DNA of 7,750 nt from Ktedonobacterales bacterium (GTDB lineage: Bacteria; Chloroflexota; Ktedonobacteria; Ktedonobacterales; JACDGC01): the NCBI GenBank assembly GCA_013815535.1, contig JACDGC010000155.1:1-7750 (forward strand). The letters are read 5' to 3'. The notes beneath the pieces are model-generated. The model saw only the letters and a list, made by a program, of their open reading frames with translations. It did not search any database and was not told the DNA's origin. Each line of letters starts with the position of its first letter. Within the stretch, counting starts at the first letter, position 1. This document shows, piece after piece, positions 5,829 to 7,750 of the stretch. A program made the translations under genes and the position numbers.

Positions 5829-6749
5829 ATGCCAGATACGATCTTCTATTTGCGGACATGGCCGGCGTATCAATCACGCACGGGCATCAATATCTCTATT
5901 GATCCCGCCAAAGCCTGGGGCAAACGCGGAACATTGGGCATCGAACTGAGCTTCCCCTATACCTTCAATGAACCAGGGGGCGAAGTCCAGTCAGTCAACC
6001 CCCTCGCCCTCGAAGGCGAGATACGGTGGAGTGGTGACAACGAGCAGATGGCCGCGCCTTTGCCCATTCCCTCCCAAATCGTCTGGCCGCAACGCGACCT
6101 GTCCGTCCCACTCACCTTGGAACACATCGAAGCCATTGAAAATGCCCGCAAGGGGGGAGCGGTCAACATCGCCATCATCCTCAGAGCCTTGACAGCTGCG
6201 CCGGGTATCGTCCTTCAGAGTGCCTCACCTGGCTCACTCACCATTGAGCGCGAGCGCTGGCTCCTGATTTTGGAACAACTGGGCCGGGGATCACGCCGCC
6301 TCGTGGAACTTCCCGATCCGCAGTTGCGTCGCGATGTGCCCGCATGGCGGGAATGCCAACGGCTCCTTGATAAAGCAACCCAGGCACATCGCACCGGCGA
6401 CTATGAGACGGCCACCGATACGTGCCGTGAAATCATTGAAGGGATCCCGCATGTGCTCGTTGCCGTTTGGGGGATTCCGGACCAACGACCAGGGCAATCG
6501 TATGCTGATTGGCTGAAAGAAATGGAGCGACGGCTGAATACCGCGTGGACCCCTGACATGATCACGGCCCCCATGCTCCGGACCCTGCTCAGCGGGACAT
6601 GGAATTGGTTGGCGCCGGGACCACATTATGGCACGGGTATTCCGCAACGGGAACAAGTAATCTTTATCTTGGGACTTTGCACCGACGTCCTCCACTTTGC
6701 GGCGCAGGCTTTACAGGCCCACCCTGCTCCGATTCCTTCACCTCCGTAG
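5829..6749 (+). CDS. Unrecognised 306-residue soluble protein, divergent from umuDC
   Basis: The start ATG has AAAGGA (5815-5820) 8 nt upstream and a candidate promoter at 5778-5783. No enzyme motif, signal peptide or membrane segment is visible. Residues 1-120 look beta-rich (IFYLRTWPAYQSRTGINISI, LGIELSFPYTF, LEGEIRWSGD) and then a PLPIPSQIVWPQRDLSVPLT linker leads to a helix (LEHIEAIENARKGG) and a strand (VNIAIILRALT). Around 140-165 is ERERWLLILEQLGRGSRRLVELPD, which looks like a conserved hinge. The C-terminal half is helical with a TPR-like pair (LDKATQAHRTGDYETATDTCREIIEG, about 182-208) and ends in a helix (VIFILGLCTDVLHFAAQAL). The general plan, a beta domain followed by a helical domain, recalls uncharacterised bacterial proteins, but I cannot name a family or role. 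Good codon quality and lack of damage contrast with the broken genes around it. Confidence 0.8.
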   Translation: MPDTIFYLRTWPAYQSRTGINISIDPAKAWGKRGTLGIELSFPYTFNEPGGEVQSVNPLALEGEIRWSGDNEQMAAPLPIPSQIVWPQRDLSVPLTLEHIEAIENARKGGAVNIAIILRALTAAPGIVLQSASPGSLTIERERWLLILEQLGRGSRRLVELPDPQLRRDVPAWRECQRLLDKATQAHRTGDYETATDTCREIIEGIPHVLVAVWGIPDQRPGQSYADWLKEMERRLNTAWTPDMITAPMLRTLLSGTWNWLAPGPHYGTGIPQREQVIFILGLCTDVLHFAAQALQAHPAPIPSPP

Positions 6750-7018
6750 CGCCCTGGTTCGCGCTCATGCAAAAACTGCAAAAAATCGGTGGATTACTGT
6801 GGTTTGCCAAAATTAGCGGCTCTGCCCACGAGATGTGCAACGAGATAGAAGGAAGCAAGAGGTATTCATGGCGGTACATGGCCAGATGAGAATGGCTGTC
6901 CATAAGGGGGCGACCCCACGTCCATCCGATGATGAGCCAAATCACGCTCACGACGAGACGCCAACTACCCCTCTAGCCGACGCTGAGGGGAAAGCATCCT
7001 GTACTGATGTGCCTCGGC
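6750..7018. other. Spacer without a convincing gene
   Basis: A frame starting at ATG 6868 has a fair ribosome-binding site (AGAGG, 6858-6862), but its product is low-complexity and polar. From 7019 on it runs antisense through the transposase relic and ends at 7122, so it is probably spurious. A weak 5-bp stem (AGCGC 6748-6752 / GCGCT 6761-6765) at the end of the preceding gene lacks a T run and is a poor terminator. The clearest structure is the hairpin at 6968-6990. Confidence 0.4.
6968..6990. repeat. Hairpin near the end of the transposase relic
   Basis: CCCCTC pairs with GAGGGG; inside it, after a one-base bulge, AGC pairs with GCT around a CGAC loop. It lies about 28 bases beyond the relic's stop codon and could be a minus-strand terminator stem or a subterminal structure of the old element; no T run follows on either strand. 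Confidence 0.35.
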
Positions 7019-7027
7019 TCAGCCGAG
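7013..7027. repeat. Short palindrome across the relic transposase stop codon
   Basis: CTCGGCT-C-AGCCGAG, 7-bp arms around a single central base. On the minus strand it spans the last codons and TGA of the transposase relic (GAG TTG CTC GGC TGA). A single-base loop would be strained as RNA, so a DNA-level role or chance is as likely. Confidence 0.3.
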
Positions 7028-7640
7028 CAACTCGACTAGGCGAGAGGGGACTCCGGAGATCTGTACGGTGGCGATGGGAAACGACGTACGAGCATTGCGC
7101 GCCGTTCGCACGCGCCAACTAAGTCGACGATGAGAGCGAACCGCGCGATCGGAATCGTGGACGGGAGGCACCCCCTCGAGGCAAGGGCGCCCAGGTCACG
7201 GTTTGTTGACGCCAATGCGTCATCCACATCCGCCGGAGCTGTCGTCCCGCCACATCCTTCCAGCGGATGGCAGCAATTGCCGTTCTCGGAAGCGGGAGCA
7301 ATTGGCTGGTGGTGACCTGCTGGTGCCGGACGGCGCTCACCCGTCGCCCGCGTTTGCCGCTGGCGGTCCGTCCCAAACACGCGATTCGCTGGGGACACGC
7401 GGCACAGTCGGCATCGTAGGCAACATAGATCAACCGCTGGGTACTCGGCGTTTCCTGACGAGTTTCTGAATGCCAGAGCAACACCCCTTGTGGGCATCGC
7501 AGCTGTCCATCCCCCTGAAGCACAAAGTCCGCCGCCGCCAACTGGTCTCCACGAGCACGCGCCCACTCCAGTGGCCCATAGGTTGGCGTCTCGTCGGGAA
7601 CAGGAACCGCAATGGTCTGCGGTAGCTCAGCAGAAACTTA
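7019..7640 (-). pseudogene. 3' remnant of a third transposase, 5'-truncated and frameshifted
   Basis: Reading from about 7637 the minus strand gives PQTIAVPVPDETPTYGPLEW, then RARGDQLAAADFVLQGDG, CPQGVLLWHSETR, QRLIYVAYDADCAACPQRIACLG and GRRVSAVR. This is the zinc-ribbon-like (C-x2-C-x4-C) C-terminal region of a DDE transposase of the general IS4/IS1182-like superfamily. That frame ends at TAG 7119-7121, but a better-fitting C-terminus (DRAVRSHRRLSWRV, TARNARTSFPIATVQISGVP, SRLVELLG) continues in another frame to TGA 7019-7021. A +1 (or -2) shift must therefore lie at about 7165-7200, near a GAGGGGG tract. The 5' side stops at an in-frame TAA (7638-7640), a few bases from the ISL3-type end at 7653, so the front of the gene was probably cut away by that insertion. 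The exact IS family is uncertain. Confidence 0.75.
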
Positions 7641-7652
7641 GTCATAGCCTCG

Positions 7653-7750
7653 TGGAACTTCCGCACATTTGCTGATATAGCAGGAAAGCAAGCTGGGAGT
7701 CATGAAAGTAACCATGAGATACTGAATCACACGAGGAGGTATCTGCATGA
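7653..7750 (+). mobile_element. Upstream end of a second ISL3-family element
   Basis: The stretch from TGGAACTTCCGCA at 7653 to the ATG at 7747 is a diverged copy of the leader of the left ISL3 element (1570 down to 1477). It shares the same terminal bases, GGGAGTC, ATGAGATAC, AGGAGGTATC and nearly identical length. Many substitutions separate the two, so they are related elements, not identical copies. Only the start of the element is in the window. Confidence 0.75.
7747..7750 (+). CDS. Start codon of the second ISL3-type transposase (gene beyond the window)
   Basis: ATG 7 nt after AGGAGG (7734-7739), the same ribosome-binding-site layout as the left ISL3 transposase. No protein sequence is visible, so the identity rests wholly on leader similarity. 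Confidence 0.55.

Noticed and set aside
6748..6765. Terminator after the 306-residue gene
   Set aside because: Only a 5-bp stem with an 8-base loop and no T run.
6868..7122. Small plus-strand gene with a fair ribosome-binding site
   Set aside because: The product is polar and low-complexity and its last third is antisense to the transposase relic; kept only as a remark on the spacer.
1..7750. CRISPR array, rRNA, or plasmid origin
   Set aside because: No regularly spaced repeats, no rRNA-like sequence and no iteron or Rep-like gene seen.

Overview
The window is a mobile-element-rich accessory region, roughly 55-60% G+C by eye, from a bacterium. The mix of transposase types (long ISL3-family with a central helix-turn-helix, IS1182-family, and a third with a C-x2-C-x4-C zinc-ribbon-like motif) together with a divergent umuDC pair reminds me of Chloroflexota, Ktedonobacteria-like genomes in particular. 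This is a weak taxonomic inference from gene style; no rRNA or housekeeping gene is present to confirm it.

Layout. (1) 1-1570: the upstream end and at least 492 codons of an ISL3-family transposase on the minus strand, running off the left edge. (2) 1571-1785: non-coding DNA with nested inverted repeats. (3) 1786-3556: a whole IS1182-family element with 17-bp perfect inverted-repeat cores. Its transposase looks like one long open frame but carries two mutually compensating frameshifts that take two of the three catalytic acidic residues out of frame. (4) 3557-4021: a short promoter region and an unrecognised 72-codon gene on the plus strand. (5) 4001-5640: a umuD-umuC (DNA polymerase V-type) operon on the minus strand with a 4-base ATGA overlap. 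The umuC frame is cut by a single in-frame TAA before the little-finger/clamp-binding region. The UmuD homologue has Ala and Arg where the catalytic Ser and Lys should be, and it lacks most of the N-terminal arm that normal UmuD cleaves off. (6) 5641-5828: a divergent promoter region. (7) 5829-6749: an unrecognised 306-residue protein on the plus strand. (8) 6750-7018: no convincing gene, one good hairpin. (9) 7019-7640: the 3' part of a third, frameshifted transposase on the minus strand. (10) 7653-7750: the upstream end of a second ISL3-family element, whose leader resembles that of element 1 and whose transposase ATG is at 7747.

How it fits together. Two related ISL3-type ends face each other with their transposases reading outward, bracketing about 6.1 kb that holds the umuDC pair, two orphan genes and two dead transposases. 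umuDC would normally be a damage-induced translesion synthesis system. Here UmuD looks as if it was built in (or decayed to) a form that needs no RecA-stimulated self-cleavage, while UmuC as sequenced would be a truncated catalytic core. Several promoters in the window share a TGCTAT-type extended -10 element.
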